DNA of 64,000 bases from Gemmatales bacterium (GCA_026004675.1 BPJP01000013.1:1-64000); one strand, 5' to 3'; positions 29,061 to 37,754 are shown, counted from the first letter of the stretch. Notes: generated by a model not told the origin, from the letters alone. Made by a program: numbers and translations.

Positions 29061-29132
29061 TGGGCCCGGCAGGATTCGAACCTGCAACCAAGGGATTATG
29101 AGTCCCCTGCTCTGCCGTTGAGCTACGGGCCC
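29061..29132 (-). tRNA. tRNA with CAU anticodon, probably tRNA-Ile2 (lysidine-modified)
   Basis: A complete 72-base cloverleaf reads on the minus strand: acceptor GGGCCCG/CGGGCCC with discriminator A, D arm GCTC/GAGC, anticodon stem GGGGA/TCCCT around loop CTCATAA, and T arm GCAGG-TTCGAAT-CCTGC. CCA is not encoded. The CAU anticodon fits Met or Ile2. The GACTCATAATC core followed by CTTGGT, together with C4, C5 and C6 in the acceptor stem, favours Ile2, whose C34 is modified by TilS. It is not an initiator, because it lacks the three G-C pairs in the anticodon stem in initiator form and the 1-72 mismatch. Confidence 0.9.
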
Positions 29133-29227
29133 GACGCCAAACATCAACTTATCCCGACGATCTCGAAACAGCAATAGATCGCTCGCCGCGCCTACCCGGT
29201 CTTTCTCTGGATCGATAAAAGACTCGG

Positions 29228-29268
29228 CCGTCGACGGGCATTCTCGAGCTGGCCGTTGGTTGACGGCC
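29228..29268. repeat. Possible third member of the palindromic repeat family
   Basis: The gap between the tRNA and the next gene contains CCGTCGACGG (29228-29237) and GGCCGTTGGTTGACGGCC (29251-29268). On the minus strand the second reads CCGTCAACCAACGG inside, one base from the CCGTCAACTAACGG palindrome at 37390. Flanks differ, so membership is tentative. Confidence 0.4.
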
Positions 29269-29410
29269 TCGGAACGAAGACGGGGAAAAGCCGGCAGAAG
29301 GAGTGTTCCGACTCCACTGGAAAGAAGACGAAAAGGAAGGGCTTCCGGCGATGCGACTGCCGACCCGTGTGCCTTTGCGATGTTTCAGCCAACGCAGAAA
29401 ATGGCGCAAA

Positions 29411-29450
29411 CGAAAACAGGAAACAGGATGGGCGGTTTCCTGTTTCCTGT
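29411..29450 (-). terminator. Rho-independent terminator of the VIT-VWA gene
   Basis: A perfect 12-base stem (ACAGGAAACAGG with CCTGTTTCCTGT) with an 11-base loop lies 14 bases past the stop codon. On the minus strand it is followed by TTTTCGTTT. Confidence 0.85.
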
Positions 29451-29463
29451 CGAGTTGGGAGGA

Positions 29464-31872
29464 TCACTTTTTGGCTTCAAAGAGTTTGTTGATTTCGTCG
29501 TCGGCAAGTTCTTCTTTGCCGTCATTGGCATCGACGACAAGGGCGGTGCCATTCGGAGCGATCCAAACGACAAAGTTGCCAAGCCGGAACACGTCTTTCA
29601 TTTCGGGATGAAGTTCGAGCATACGGAAATAGGCATTGCTCTGTGCTTTGATAGTGAGAGTGGGCGTTTGCGGACGGAAGTCTTCGTCGATCCAGACGCC
29701 GCCGTACTCGACACAATTGCGTCCTTGGACATTGCGCATCGCGGTCCAAGAGAGCTGTTTTTGCGTTTTCAGGGTGTTGGAATATTGCGAGAGGGCGACA
29801 CCAACCCACCCTTGCTGAGCGGCACGCAGGTTGTGCTGGTTCAATTCACGGCGGCTGCGATCGAAGGCCTCTTTTTGCTCTTTGAGACGTCCGATCATCT
29901 GGCCCACCTTGTCGGAGGGGGGCGCCGCGGTGGGGGCGTCGGCAAGTTTCTGATCCTCGAGGGCGCCGCGGTTTTGGGCCACTCCTTCCCCTTTGGCAGC
30001 TTTGTTCTTGGCGAGATCGACGACCCTTCCGCCGGGTGCCAAAGCCTCAGGCACGGCCACGTTATTGGGAGCGAAGCGAACATTGGGCAAGAGCCGACGT
30101 TCTCCTTGCCGAGCGACCACGGGTGCCGTCCCATCAGGGACGATCAAGTAGCTTGTGTAAGGGGTAGCAATGCCGAATTTTTTCGCCAGCGCAACCACTT
30201 CCTCGACCAGTTCCTTCTTTTCGCCATTGGCGCGGATTTGATCGAGCAGATAACCGACCTTCCGCCGAGCCCAAAGATGAGCGACAAAATCGCGCTCATT
30301 GCCAGTCTTGGCGGGGAAGTCGATCTCGTAGACGAACTCTTTCTTGGTGTCGCCAACGGTGCCGGTCAATTTGATGGCAGCGTTGCCTTTGCCATCGTAA
30401 CGACCGAGAACCACCAGCTGTCCCCCGTGGAACAAATCAGGCAACCGAGGGGGATAGACTTCACTGATCTGGAAGTTGCCATCTGCCGACCCGGCCACGC
30501 TCAGCTTCAGGTTCGCCAGCACAGGATGGCTGATCTTGTTGTACAGGCTGGCGACTTTGTCCGAAATATCTTCAGCTGGCCGGACATAGGTGCTCAATGC
30601 CCGCGAGTTGTCCGCGATCTGGTCGAGCAGGGTGGCGTTGACATCATTGCCCACACCGAAAGTGAAGATGCGCGTGTTGGCCGTGTTCTTGTTCGCGACA
30701 TTCTTTAGAATCGTCTCGATCTTCGTTTCGCCAATGGTAGGCAGACCATCAGTAAAGAAGAGCACGGTGAAGGTGCGGTTTTTGTCGTTGGTCCGCATAG
30801 CTAAAGCGGCTTCCAGCGCCGCGTTGATGGCCGTGCCACCCGTGGCGGTCAGGCCGTCCACCCATTTGCCGGCCTGGTCGAGATACTCACGGCTAGCAGG
30901 AACCAGTTCATCACGATAAGGATTGACTGTGGTAGCGAATTGAATGAGACCGAAGCGGTCTTTGTCCCGCAAGTTTTGCAGGCAATACTTGAGCGCCTTG
31001 CGTGCCTGACTAATCTTGGCACCGCGCATGCTTCCCGAGGTGTCGAGGACGAAAACCATGTCGCGGGCAACGGAATAATCCTCAGGCAGTTCCACGCGCG
31101 GCGAAAGCAGCATCATGACATGTCCTTTTTCGCTGCTGATTGGCCGGTAGTGCATCACTGTCAGACCGACGTCGTCGCCACCTCCAACCGAGTAGAAGAC
31201 TTGGAAATCGCGATCGAGCAGCCCTTGTTCCCGTTCGAACTCGACATCGACATGATGGTCGTTTTGCCGTTTGATGCTGATGGCATGGGTGGGACTGTAG
31301 ACGTTGTAAATCGCATGCCGAGACTTGATCGTTGCCTTGATGCTGAATTTCTCCAACGTCCTGGTCGCTTTGCCGTCCGTTTTCAGAGGATAAATGTATT
31401 CGACGACATTCCTGTCCCGCGGCGCAACAGACGTGTAGGTTAACGACACTTTCTGGTCGCTGTTGGGCGCGATAGGAAAGACGCGAAGACGGAAAAGGTT
31501 ATTGCCGACGTAATCGAGCAACCCGGGGTCCTGGGTACGGCGAACAATTTCGGTATAGATTTTCCTTGCCTGGTCGGCTGGCAGCAATTCGCCCCGAACT
31601 TCCTTGCCATTCACCCACATGCTGAAATCCCGGACGCTGGCACCTTTGGGAACCGGAAAAACATAGGTGGCTTCCAGGTTTCGGCTCGTGTGATTGCGAA
31701 ACGTCTGTTCGACTCGCGTCGTCGTCACCTGATCCTCCATGCTGATTTGGACCTGATGGTTCAGCATGGCCAACGGCGGAACTTTCTTGTCCGCAGGGAT
31801 AAGCAACCCGTGGCTTCGTGCGAAACCGGGCAAAAGCACAAAAAGCGTCAACACTGATAAATAACGACGCAT
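29464..31872 (-). CDS. Secreted VIT and VWA domain protein
   Basis: An 802-residue exported protein related to inter-alpha-trypsin-inhibitor heavy chains. It has a signal peptide (residues 1-22, SVLTLFVLLPGFARS). The VIT domain is seen as LNHQVQISMEDQVTTTRVEQ, LEATYVFPVPKGASVRDF and ARKIYTEIVRRTQDPGLLDY. The VWA domain has an intact metal site DTSGSM (starting Asp277) with the partner Thr in ATGGTAINAAL and the Asp in FFTDGLPTIGE. The C-terminal 250 residues are helical and charged and end DDEINKLFEAKK. ATG 31872 is chosen because a good AAGGAA site precedes it and a signal peptide follows at once. It likely binds proteins at the envelope in a metal-dependent way. It lies 103 bases downstream of the JAMM gene. 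Confidence 0.9.
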   Translation of the reverse strand: MRRYLSVLTLFVLLPGFARSHGLLIPADKKVPPLAMLNHQVQISMEDQVTTTRVEQTFRNHTSRNLEATYVFPVPKGASVRDFSMWVNGKEVRGELLPADQARKIYTEIVRRTQDPGLLDYVGNNLFRLRVFPIAPNSDQKVSLTYTSVAPRDRNVVEYIYPLKTDGKATRTLEKFSIKATIKSRHAIYNVYSPTHAISIKRQNDHHVDVEFEREQGLLDRDFQVFYSVGGGDDVGLTVMHYRPISSEKGHVMMLLSPRVELPEDYSVARDMVFVLDTSGSMRGAKISQARKALKYCLQNLRDKDRFGLIQFATTVNPYRDELVPASREYLDQAGKWVDGLTATGGTAINAALEAALAMRTNDKNRTFTVLFFTDGLPTIGETKIETILKNVANKNTANTRIFTFGVGNDVNATLLDQIADNSRALSTYVRPAEDISDKVASLYNKISHPVLANLKLSVAGSADGNFQISEVYPPRLPDLFHGGQLVVLGRYDGKGNAAIKLTGTVGDTKKEFVYEIDFPAKTGNERDFVAHLWARRKVGYLLDQIRANGEKKELVEEVVALAKKFGIATPYTSYLIVPDGTAPVVARQGERRLLPNVRFAPNNVAVPEALAPGGRVVDLAKNKAAKGEGVAQNRGALEDQKLADAPTAAPPSDKVGQMIGRLKEQKEAFDRSRRELNQHNLRAAQQGWVGVALSQYSNTLKTQKQLSWTAMRNVQGRNCVEYGGVWIDEDFRPQTPTLTIKAQSNAYFRMLELHPEMKDVFRLGNFVVWIAPNGTALVVDANDGKEELADDEINKLFEAKK

Positions 31873-31975
31873 CGGTGTGTTCCTTTCATAAGAACGCACA
31901 AAGAACCGCTCGCTACTATTAAGACGAACAACGAAACCGATTCGATTGCCGGTGACCGGAATTGTTACAAAAGCG

Positions 31976-32998
31976 TTACGTCGAGATGGGAAATGACGCG
32001 TCGGACGAGGCAGGTCTGGCCAATTCGGCAAGCATCAAATAAACGGCACGATCGATTCGCGCTTCGTCCGAAGACGCCGACAGCGCTTCGTCGTCTCGAA
32101 GCAGGAAATACCTGGCGTCTCCGTTTTCGAGCAAGACGCACAGCGTTGTCGGGGGAGGCTCGAGCGGAATCCGAATCGAGAGTGCAGGCCCTTTTTGACC
32201 TTGAACGACATCGATGGCCACCCTTGCCTGCTGGCGAAACAGCCTGCTGATTTGATCCGTTCGTTGCTCGATTTCGTCCCAGACCGCATGCAGTGGTTTG
32301 GCTAAATCGGGACCCAGGGTGATGTGATAGGGTAAGGGGCGATAGCGGCGATCCTGATGTTTGAGTGAATACCATGACAGCCTTAGACCATGCAGGCATT
32401 GGACGTTGGGCAAAGGCTGGCGAGCATACAAGTCGTCGACGTCGTCCGCGTCCGCGGTTCCGATGCCAAATACGCCTTCCTGGCCGCGCAGGCATCGAAC
32501 CCATTGGATATCGCCCCGATAATCGGCTTCGCTGGGATGACGCAACGAACCGGGGTGGGTATGGACTACGCCCAAATGCAACAATTTCCGGTCCCGTTGG
32601 CGGACGATCTGACTGGCAAGCGCCTGGGCTTCGCTGTTGAACCGGACGTGGGCAACGCCCGAATCACGAAGGGCACCGGCAGGCAACGTCGCCAAAGCGA
32701 CGGCTTCGTCCCCTTCGCGCCGGCCAAGAAGGAACCAACCCGTTTCTTCTCGACCACGGGCGCTTCGACGATGCATGGCGAATTCTTCGAATAGAGTTCG
32801 ACACACTTCATCGGTAAGCACGAGACGCCGGAGCGGTCGATCCAAAACCGAAGGTGTTTCAGAGCGGCAGGGCTGGAGCGATCGTTCCGGCTCGCGCTGC
32901 CAGACCCGGCACCACTCCTCCCACCACCGACCTGCTGTTTGGATGCAGCGTTCCCAGAATCGACGCTGTCCTTGGCGCGAGAATACCTTTCGCAACAT
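31976..32998 (-). CDS. JAMM/Mov34-like putative metalloprotease
   Basis: A 340-residue cytoplasmic protein with a JAB/MPN domain at residues 55-215. The zinc site is complete: Glu85 in REETGWFLLG, then HTHPGSLRHPSEAD giving His146, His148 and Asp159 in the HxHx10D arrangement. JAMM enzymes cleave isopeptide bonds from ubiquitin-like proteins or remove C-terminal residues. Prokaryotic ones often work with sulfur-carrier or ubiquitin-like systems, but no such partner (ThiS/MoaD-like, E1-like) is visible here. The N-terminal 50 residues are Trp/Arg-rich (RFWERCIQ, RWWEEWCRVWQ). The C-terminal region (about 225-340) is an unassigned second domain. ATG 32998 is chosen; longer frames extend into the divergent promoter region. 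Confidence 0.82.
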   Translation of the reverse strand: MLRKVFSRQGQRRFWERCIQTAGRWWEEWCRVWQREPERSLQPCRSETPSVLDRPLRRLVLTDEVCRTLFEEFAMHRRSARGREETGWFLLGRREGDEAVALATLPAGALRDSGVAHVRFNSEAQALASQIVRQRDRKLLHLGVVHTHPGSLRHPSEADYRGDIQWVRCLRGQEGVFGIGTADADDVDDLYARQPLPNVQCLHGLRLSWYSLKHQDRRYRPLPYHITLGPDLAKPLHAVWDEIEQRTDQISRLFRQQARVAIDVVQGQKGPALSIRIPLEPPPTTLCVLLENGDARYFLLRDDEALSASSDEARIDRAVYLMLAELARPASSDASFPIST

Positions 32999-33146
32999 GG
33001 CGCTCGCCTGAGTTTTTCTAAACAACTTCGTTGCAAATTCGTCGTTATTATAGGTAGCACAGAGCCGGACTTGCACGGAAGCACCGCCAGGGTTGCCTAA
33101 ACTGTGACGGCAGCCCATAATGGAGGCATCCGTAAGAGGAAAGAAC

Positions 33147-34445
33147 ATGCAGACTTGCCTCATTGCAATGGTTTTAATCGCCGCCAAGCCCATGATCATG
33201 GTGGAAGATGATGTCGACCGCGCGCCCGCGCATTCTCACCGCGATGTTCCCGTCGGCAAAGTCGATCGCCGGGAATTGCTTCGCCGCCTCCGACAGTCGA
33301 AAACGATCCAGCAGCGCCAGCAGAACGAATTCGCCCAATACTTGAAAAAGCTGCTTAAGAAGGAAGGCAAACAACCCCTTGACACGCAAGAACTCAAGAA
33401 CATCCTCAATGGGTTGGGAGCGAAGGACGAAGACATACTTTTTCGCGAACTCGACAAGTTTTTGCAAGAACTTCGGCTCGATCCTGGCGATCGCAATCGG
33501 ATTCTGCAAAAACTGCAACAATTCCTCGACGGAACGTCGCCGACCGTACCGGAGACGCCGCCCGACACTTCCACCATCGTGCCTCCGCTGAAACTGCCGG
33601 TCCGACCGATCGATCCCCCAGAGCACCCGCCGCTGCCGGGTTCGGACCCGCCAGATGTGCCAGTCGAGCCGCCAACAGTCGATAACAAGGAGGACGATGA
33701 CACCTCGAGAAAGCTAGCCGACTGGCTTCTGAAGCAAACAAAAAAGATAAAAGGGCGACCGTTGGAGGATTCAAGCGTCCTGGATTCGATTCGCCGGGAT
33801 ATGATGGCCTTAGCGCGGGATTTGCGCACAGGAAAACTTCAGCTAGGCAACAACGGTGATTCGTTCGCGATGCCTGGTTGGCTGCGAACGCTCGGGCTGG
33901 AAACGAAATTGAAGAACTTCCGCTTGCCGAAGATGGACAAGATTCACTTGCCCGGAATGGGTTCCTGGAAGCTGCCGAAAATTAACTGGCCGCAAGTCGA
34001 CGCTCCTCAGTTGCCGAACGTTCCCAGTTCGCCGGTTTCAGCACCACGCGTGGGCGGGATGTCCCCGTGGCTGTTCCTGGCAGTTGGTGCCTGCCTTCTT
34101 GCGGCTTTGGTTCTCAAAAGGTTGATGCAAAAGGGAAACGAAACGCCTCTGTCGGCGGCTGATTATCGCAGGAAGTTGCCACGAGTGAAAAGCTGGGCAG
34201 ATATCGTCGTTGCATTCGAAGTGCTTTCGCTTTGCCAGTTGGGTCCGCGCTCCCGAACGTGGAATCATTTGGAAATCGCGGCGGCATTAGGCCGAGACGA
34301 GCACCAGCGCCAAGCCGCTGCCAATCGGCTCGCGGAGCTTTACGAACGAGCACGTTATGCGCCGGATGCCAGAGCGATTTCCGACGAGGACCTGGCCTTT
34401 GCCCAGGGAGCTATCTTGTCGCTGGCAGGAAACCCGAACTCATGA
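33147..34445 (+). CDS. DUF4129-like membrane protein with proline-rich linker
   Basis: A 432-residue exported or membrane protein. It begins with a signal-like helix (MQTCLIAMVLIAAKPMI) after a good AGAGGAAAG site, so ATG 33147 is preferred over 33120. The N-terminal part is helical and charged (LLRRLRQSKTIQQRQQNEFA). A proline-rich stretch follows at about 140-185 (PETPPDTSTIVPP, PPEHPPLPGSDPPD), then a strand region with repeated LPKM, LPGM and LPNV units. One transmembrane helix (SPWLFLAVGACLLAALVLK) precedes a cytoplasmic C-terminal domain of the DUF4129 type (SRTWNHLEIAAALG, AANRLAELYERARYAP). In planctomycetes this domain usually sits in MoxR-DUF58-DUF4129-DUF4350 operons; only the last two kinds of gene are here. 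The stop overlaps the next start (ATGA). Confidence 0.78.
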   Translation: MQTCLIAMVLIAAKPMIMVEDDVDRAPAHSHRDVPVGKVDRRELLRRLRQSKTIQQRQQNEFAQYLKKLLKKEGKQPLDTQELKNILNGLGAKDEDILFRELDKFLQELRLDPGDRNRILQKLQQFLDGTSPTVPETPPDTSTIVPPLKLPVRPIDPPEHPPLPGSDPPDVPVEPPTVDNKEDDDTSRKLADWLLKQTKKIKGRPLEDSSVLDSIRRDMMALARDLRTGKLQLGNNGDSFAMPGWLRTLGLETKLKNFRLPKMDKIHLPGMGSWKLPKINWPQVDAPQLPNVPSSPVSAPRVGGMSPWLFLAVGACLLAALVLKRLMQKGNETPLSAADYRRKLPRVKSWADIVVAFEVLSLCQLGPRSRTWNHLEIAAALGRDEHQRQAAANRLAELYERARYAPDARAISDEDLAFAQGAILSLAGNPNS

Positions 34446-35449
34446 CGCGTCATTGCATAATCGTTCTCTTCTTCGCGGCTTTGTTGTCGCCGGTGGTCGT
34501 TGCCCAAGAAGAGAGGACTTCCGATGCCGTCCGTTTTGGCAACCACGCCTTTCGCTTCATCTTGAATGAGTTTGAATTGTCGCCGATCGAGGATGCCGAT
34601 CGTTTCCATGAGGATCCCAAGAATACCGTTGTCATCGTCTTTGGTGACACTTCGGTCCTGCACCAGAGAAGAGGGCAAATGCTTTCCTATCTGCGAAACG
34701 GCGGTTCGCTATTGCTGGCGACCGATCGGCCTTTGCATCCGTTTCTGGCGGCGGTTTTGGGGGTTCGTATTTCTGGAAAGATCGTAGAAACAAATGATCC
34801 GAGGCGTGATGCCTACAAGGGATTGGAGGAACTGGCCGACTGCCCCCTGGTTCGCGATTACAATGTAAGCCATCCGGTCTTCAAGGGGTTAACGCTCCCT
34901 ATCGCTTGCAACCGGCCGAGTTCTTTGCAACCGACTATCCGTTTTGGCGCCAGCAGCGTGGCCACGTTTCCGCCAAGCTGCTGGCAGGAAAACCGATCGC
35001 CCAGCTTTGCCGTCGTGAGTCGATTGTTTCACCCGCGCAGCCGGCTTCTCATTCTCTCGGACCACAGCGTTTTTATCAATGCAATGATGATGCAGGACGA
35101 TAACGCCAACTTTACTTTCGCCTTCAACTGCATTCATTGGCTATCGGAAGGGGGCAAACGCAAAAAGGTTCTGTTCGTGGATGAGGGAACGGTCTGGACT
35201 GACTTCGAGGTGGCATCGACTGAGATTCCCGATTTACCTGCCGACCCCGTTGCCATGGCCAATCTGGTGGTGACGTTGTTGGATCGTTGGCAAAAGCAGC
35301 AATTGCACAACCGAATCATCTATGAGCTGTTTGGCCAAAGCAACAACCGCGTTTGGACCTTCGCTGCCATCGTCATGACTGGCCTGATGCTCGGCTATAT
35401 GGGTTATCGCATGGTGCGTGCCCGAAGTCGATCGCCTCTCTTCCAGTGA
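34442..35449 (+). CDS. DUF4350-type exported membrane protein
   Basis: A 335-residue protein with a cleavable signal peptide (HCIIVLFFAALLSPVVVAQ). The exported part has a Rossmann-like class I glutamine-amidotransferase fold pattern characteristic of DUF4350: NTVVIVFGDTSVLHQRRGQM, LLATDRPLHPFL and RLLILSDHSVFINAMMM. A single C-terminal membrane helix (FAAIVMTGLMLGYMGY) ends in a short basic tail. It overlaps the DUF4129-like gene by four bases and is surely translated from the same message. The pair probably acts together in an envelope complex of unknown purpose; MoxR and DUF58 partners are not in this window. Confidence 0.8.
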   Translation: MTRHCIIVLFFAALLSPVVVAQEERTSDAVRFGNHAFRFILNEFELSPIEDADRFHEDPKNTVVIVFGDTSVLHQRRGQMLSYLRNGGSLLLATDRPLHPFLAAVLGVRISGKIVETNDPRRDAYKGLEELADCPLVRDYNVSHPVFKGLTLPIACNRPSSLQPTIRFGASSVATFPPSCWQENRSPSFAVVSRLFHPRSRLLILSDHSVFINAMMMQDDNANFTFAFNCIHWLSEGGKRKKVLFVDEGTVWTDFEVASTEIPDLPADPVAMANLVVTLLDRWQKQQLHNRIIYELFGQSNNRVWTFAAIVMTGLMLGYMGYRMVRARSRSPLFQ

Positions 35450-35450
35450 G

Positions 35451-36008
35451 TTAGCTGCCATCACGGTGCTGCTTCAGGAGATGCTGCAGTCGCGGGCACA
35501 CCGAACCGGGCACGATGCCACCGAATTGGCCAGATTCACTCGCATCATTTTCGAAATGGTTCCACCAGTTTGGTCCTTCTCGAAACAAGGTCACGGAGCC
35601 AACCAGGGGAAGGTAGGCGACACCAAGGCGGCGGGCTTGTCCGGTATGACCGATCTCGTGCGCCAAAATCTCGCTTGCAGACGCCACACTGCTGGCTCCC
35701 GACGCAAGGCGGAGGGTGAGATCGCGAAGTCGGCCTCCGGCGACGACCACAGGATGCTCTCGCGATGCCGGATTCTCGATTTGTTCGCGTAACAAATCCT
35801 CGGCAAAATCCCAACCGACCGAGACTACGCAATCGGACCAGGTTGTGCATGAGCCAGACAGAAAAGGCCAACGACTGTCCATATCCCGACGATGGGTCGC
35901 ATAGACTTCGATTTCACGCCACGAGGCTTCGCTGTGGGTCTTGCCGTAGACGCGAAAACAGGGGGTTCCTCCGAATCGTCGCAGCCATGCAGTAACCAGC
36001 CAGTTCAT
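35451..36008 (-). CDS. Putative HExxH zinc metallopeptidase-like protein
   Basis: A 185-residue protein without signal peptide. The only strong motif is SEILAHEIGHTGQARRLG, giving zinc ligands His117 and His121 and catalytic Glu118. FENDASESG about 30 residues later may supply the third ligand. This pattern fits gluzincin-type or SprT-like minimal peptidases, but the surrounding sequence is not one I can name. The start is the ATG at 36008; a TTG eight codons upstream is less likely. It converges on the DUF4350 gene with a single base between the two stops. Confidence 0.65.
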   Translation of the reverse strand: MNWLVTAWLRRFGGTPCFRVYGKTHSEASWREIEVYATHRRDMDSRWPFLSGSCTTWSDCVVSVGWDFAEDLLREQIENPASREHPVVVAGGRLRDLTLRLASGASSVASASEILAHEIGHTGQARRLGVAYLPLVGSVTLFREGPNWWNHFENDASESGQFGGIVPGSVCPRLQHLLKQHRDGS

Positions 36009-36083
36009 GGCACTGACTCGCTCGCTTGACAAGTTGCCGAGAAAACTGCCACCGATGCTACGTCTATGTTACCACGAAGCGTA

Positions 36084-37157
36084 TCAACTCGCCTTACGCT
36101 GTAGCTGGCCTCGCAATATCAGCAACTGTTGTTTCCGCTCCACCTCCGGGGCATACGGATCAAACACGATCTCTTCCTGGACTACCATTTGCAGGACGGC
36201 CAAAGCCTGCCGTCTCAATTCCACGTCCCGGCGTTCAAGAGCGTCAAGCAATACCGGAACGGTGGCCGGCCCGCGATTAACCAGTTCCGCTGCCGCTTCC
36301 TCCGGTTCCGATTTCAGCCTTTCCACCAATCGATGCAACCGTTCCTTTTCCAAAACCGAATGAACCGAGACCTCCGGCTCCGGCGCCGGACTCCCAGCCA
36401 GACCCGCAACATCTTCGGTAAAACCTGCCCCCAAGTATTCCGATATCGCGATCGGATCGCGAATGATTTGGGCAGGCGTACCGTGCGTGCGAACCTGGCC
36501 ATCCTTGATCAGGTAGCTCCGATCGGTGATCTTCAATGCTTCCCTTACGTTGTGGTCGGTCAGCAGGATACCGATGTTCTGTTCGCGCAGGTCGCGCACA
36601 ATCTGTTGGATGTCGGCAATGGTTTTCGGGTCGATACCGGTGAATGGCTCGTCAAGGAGAATCAACAAAGGCTCGCAAACAAGGCAACGGGCGATTTCGA
36701 GGCGGCGTTTTTCTCCGCCAGACAACCTGGCGGCATTGTTCTTGCGCACCCGGTTGAGGCCGAATTGCTCGAGCACAGCATCCGTCCGTTCCCAGCGTTC
36801 CCGACGGGTCAATCGGCGTCCCAGACTCCGGCACGTGGGCATCGCCTCCAGAATGGCCAGAATGTTCTGCTCCACGGTCAGCTTGCGAAAGACACTGGTT
36901 TCCTGAGAAAGGTAGCCCATTCCCAAACGGGCTCGGCGATACATCGGCAGTTGCGTCACATCCTGCCCATTGAAGACAACCATGCCGTCGTTCGGCGTCA
37001 GCTGCCCCGTTGTCATGCGGAAGCTCGTCGTTTTTCCCGCACCGTTCGGGCCAAGCAGGCCAACCACTTCGCCCGCATCGACATTAAAGCAGACGCCATC
37101 CACGACCTTGCGCCGGCCGTAGTATTTCACCAGTCCCGTCACTTCCAAAAGCGCCAT
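36084..37157 (-). CDS. lptB: LPS export ABC transporter ATPase LptB with C-terminal extension
   Basis: ATPase that powers LPS transport from inner to outer membrane with LptFG. Walker A GPNGAGKTT (about 36-44), Q-loop YLSQETSVFRKLTVEQNILA, signature LSGGEKRRLEIARCL and Walker B LLILLDEPFTGID are all present. TDHNVREALKITDRSYLIKDG is the LptB hallmark. Homology ends near residue 245; typical LptB is about 240 residues, whereas this one has 357. The extra 110 residues form a helical, repeat-like domain (VLLDALERRDVELRRQALAV). A strong GGGAGG site lies 10 bases upstream of the ATG. LptB in a planctomycete supports an LPS-type outer membrane. Confidence 0.9.
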   Translation of the reverse strand: MALLEVTGLVKYYGRRKVVDGVCFNVDAGEVVGLLGPNGAGKTTSFRMTTGQLTPNDGMVVFNGQDVTQLPMYRRARLGMGYLSQETSVFRKLTVEQNILAILEAMPTCRSLGRRLTRRERWERTDAVLEQFGLNRVRKNNAARLSGGEKRRLEIARCLVCEPLLILLDEPFTGIDPKTIADIQQIVRDLREQNIGILLTDHNVREALKITDRSYLIKDGQVRTHGTPAQIIRDPIAISEYLGAGFTEDVAGLAGSPAPEPEVSVHSVLEKERLHRLVERLKSEPEEAAAELVNRGPATVPVLLDALERRDVELRRQALAVLQMVVQEEIVFDPYAPEVERKQQLLILRGQLQRKAS

Positions 37158-37754
37158 GCCGACCCATCCTCCCTAAATTCGGCAGTCCTCTTGCGCCATC
37201 CTTTATATCGACCGGTTGTATCCAAGGCGTCAAAGCCGAACAAGAGCAGTCCGCTCGCTGTAGGCCTCGTTTCCGCTGGGTGCCTTAAGACATTTTGTTA
37301 CCAGGCCTACGCGAGGCGTTCTGGTGCGCCCGGAACCATGGCGGGCATGATTGAGGACAATCTTAGCAATTTTGCGCAACTTATCTCCACCGTCAACTAA
37401 CGGAGTTGTCGACGGTTATTGCGGCGTGATCTGGATCGGCTCGCCGTCAACTGACGGAGTTCAGGAACTCTTGAGACAAGTCGTTCGGACCGCGATGGTT
37501 TACACCTATGTTTTGAACCGAGGCAGTGGCGGTATGCGGAGGCTGGCCGACAGTCCGGCCCGTGGTCGCGGTGAGCGCCAGGCTGAAACATGATACCGCC
37601 CAAAATAAACCGTGGAATTCAAGTAACCAGCAGTTATGATTGAAGTCAACGCAAATGAATGACTGCGCGATCGGCTGACGACTCGAGAGCCTGTTGAGAA
37701 AAGAACGGTTGTTCTACAAACAAGTTCGGCTGCGGAGGCGGAGGCGGAAAACAG
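37158..37754. other. Gene-poor region with palindromic repeat copy B
   Basis: About 600 bases between lptB and the orphan gene. It holds the second repeat copy (37362-37457). The rest shows no convincing ORF or RNA. The sequence from about 37720 is a G-rich lead into the ribosome site of the orphan gene. Confidence 0.5.
37362..37457 (+). repeat. Paired-palindrome intergenic repeat, copy B
   Basis: Palindromes CCGTCAACTAACGG (37390-37403) and CCGTCAACTGACGG (37444-37457) are 54 bases apart. The flanking TTATCTCCA and TTAGCAATTT match copy A read on the opposite strand. The region between palindromes is more diverged. Similar in layout to REP/BIME-type extragenic elements. Confidence 0.7.

Noticed and set aside
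29260..30708. 482-codon plus-strand frame opposite the VIT-VWA gene
   Set aside because: Antisense shadow that also runs through the terminator stem of the real gene.
35418..35792. 124-codon plus-strand frame after the DUF4350 gene
   Set aside because: Antisense to the HExxH gene and starts inside the DUF4350 gene; no ribosome site.
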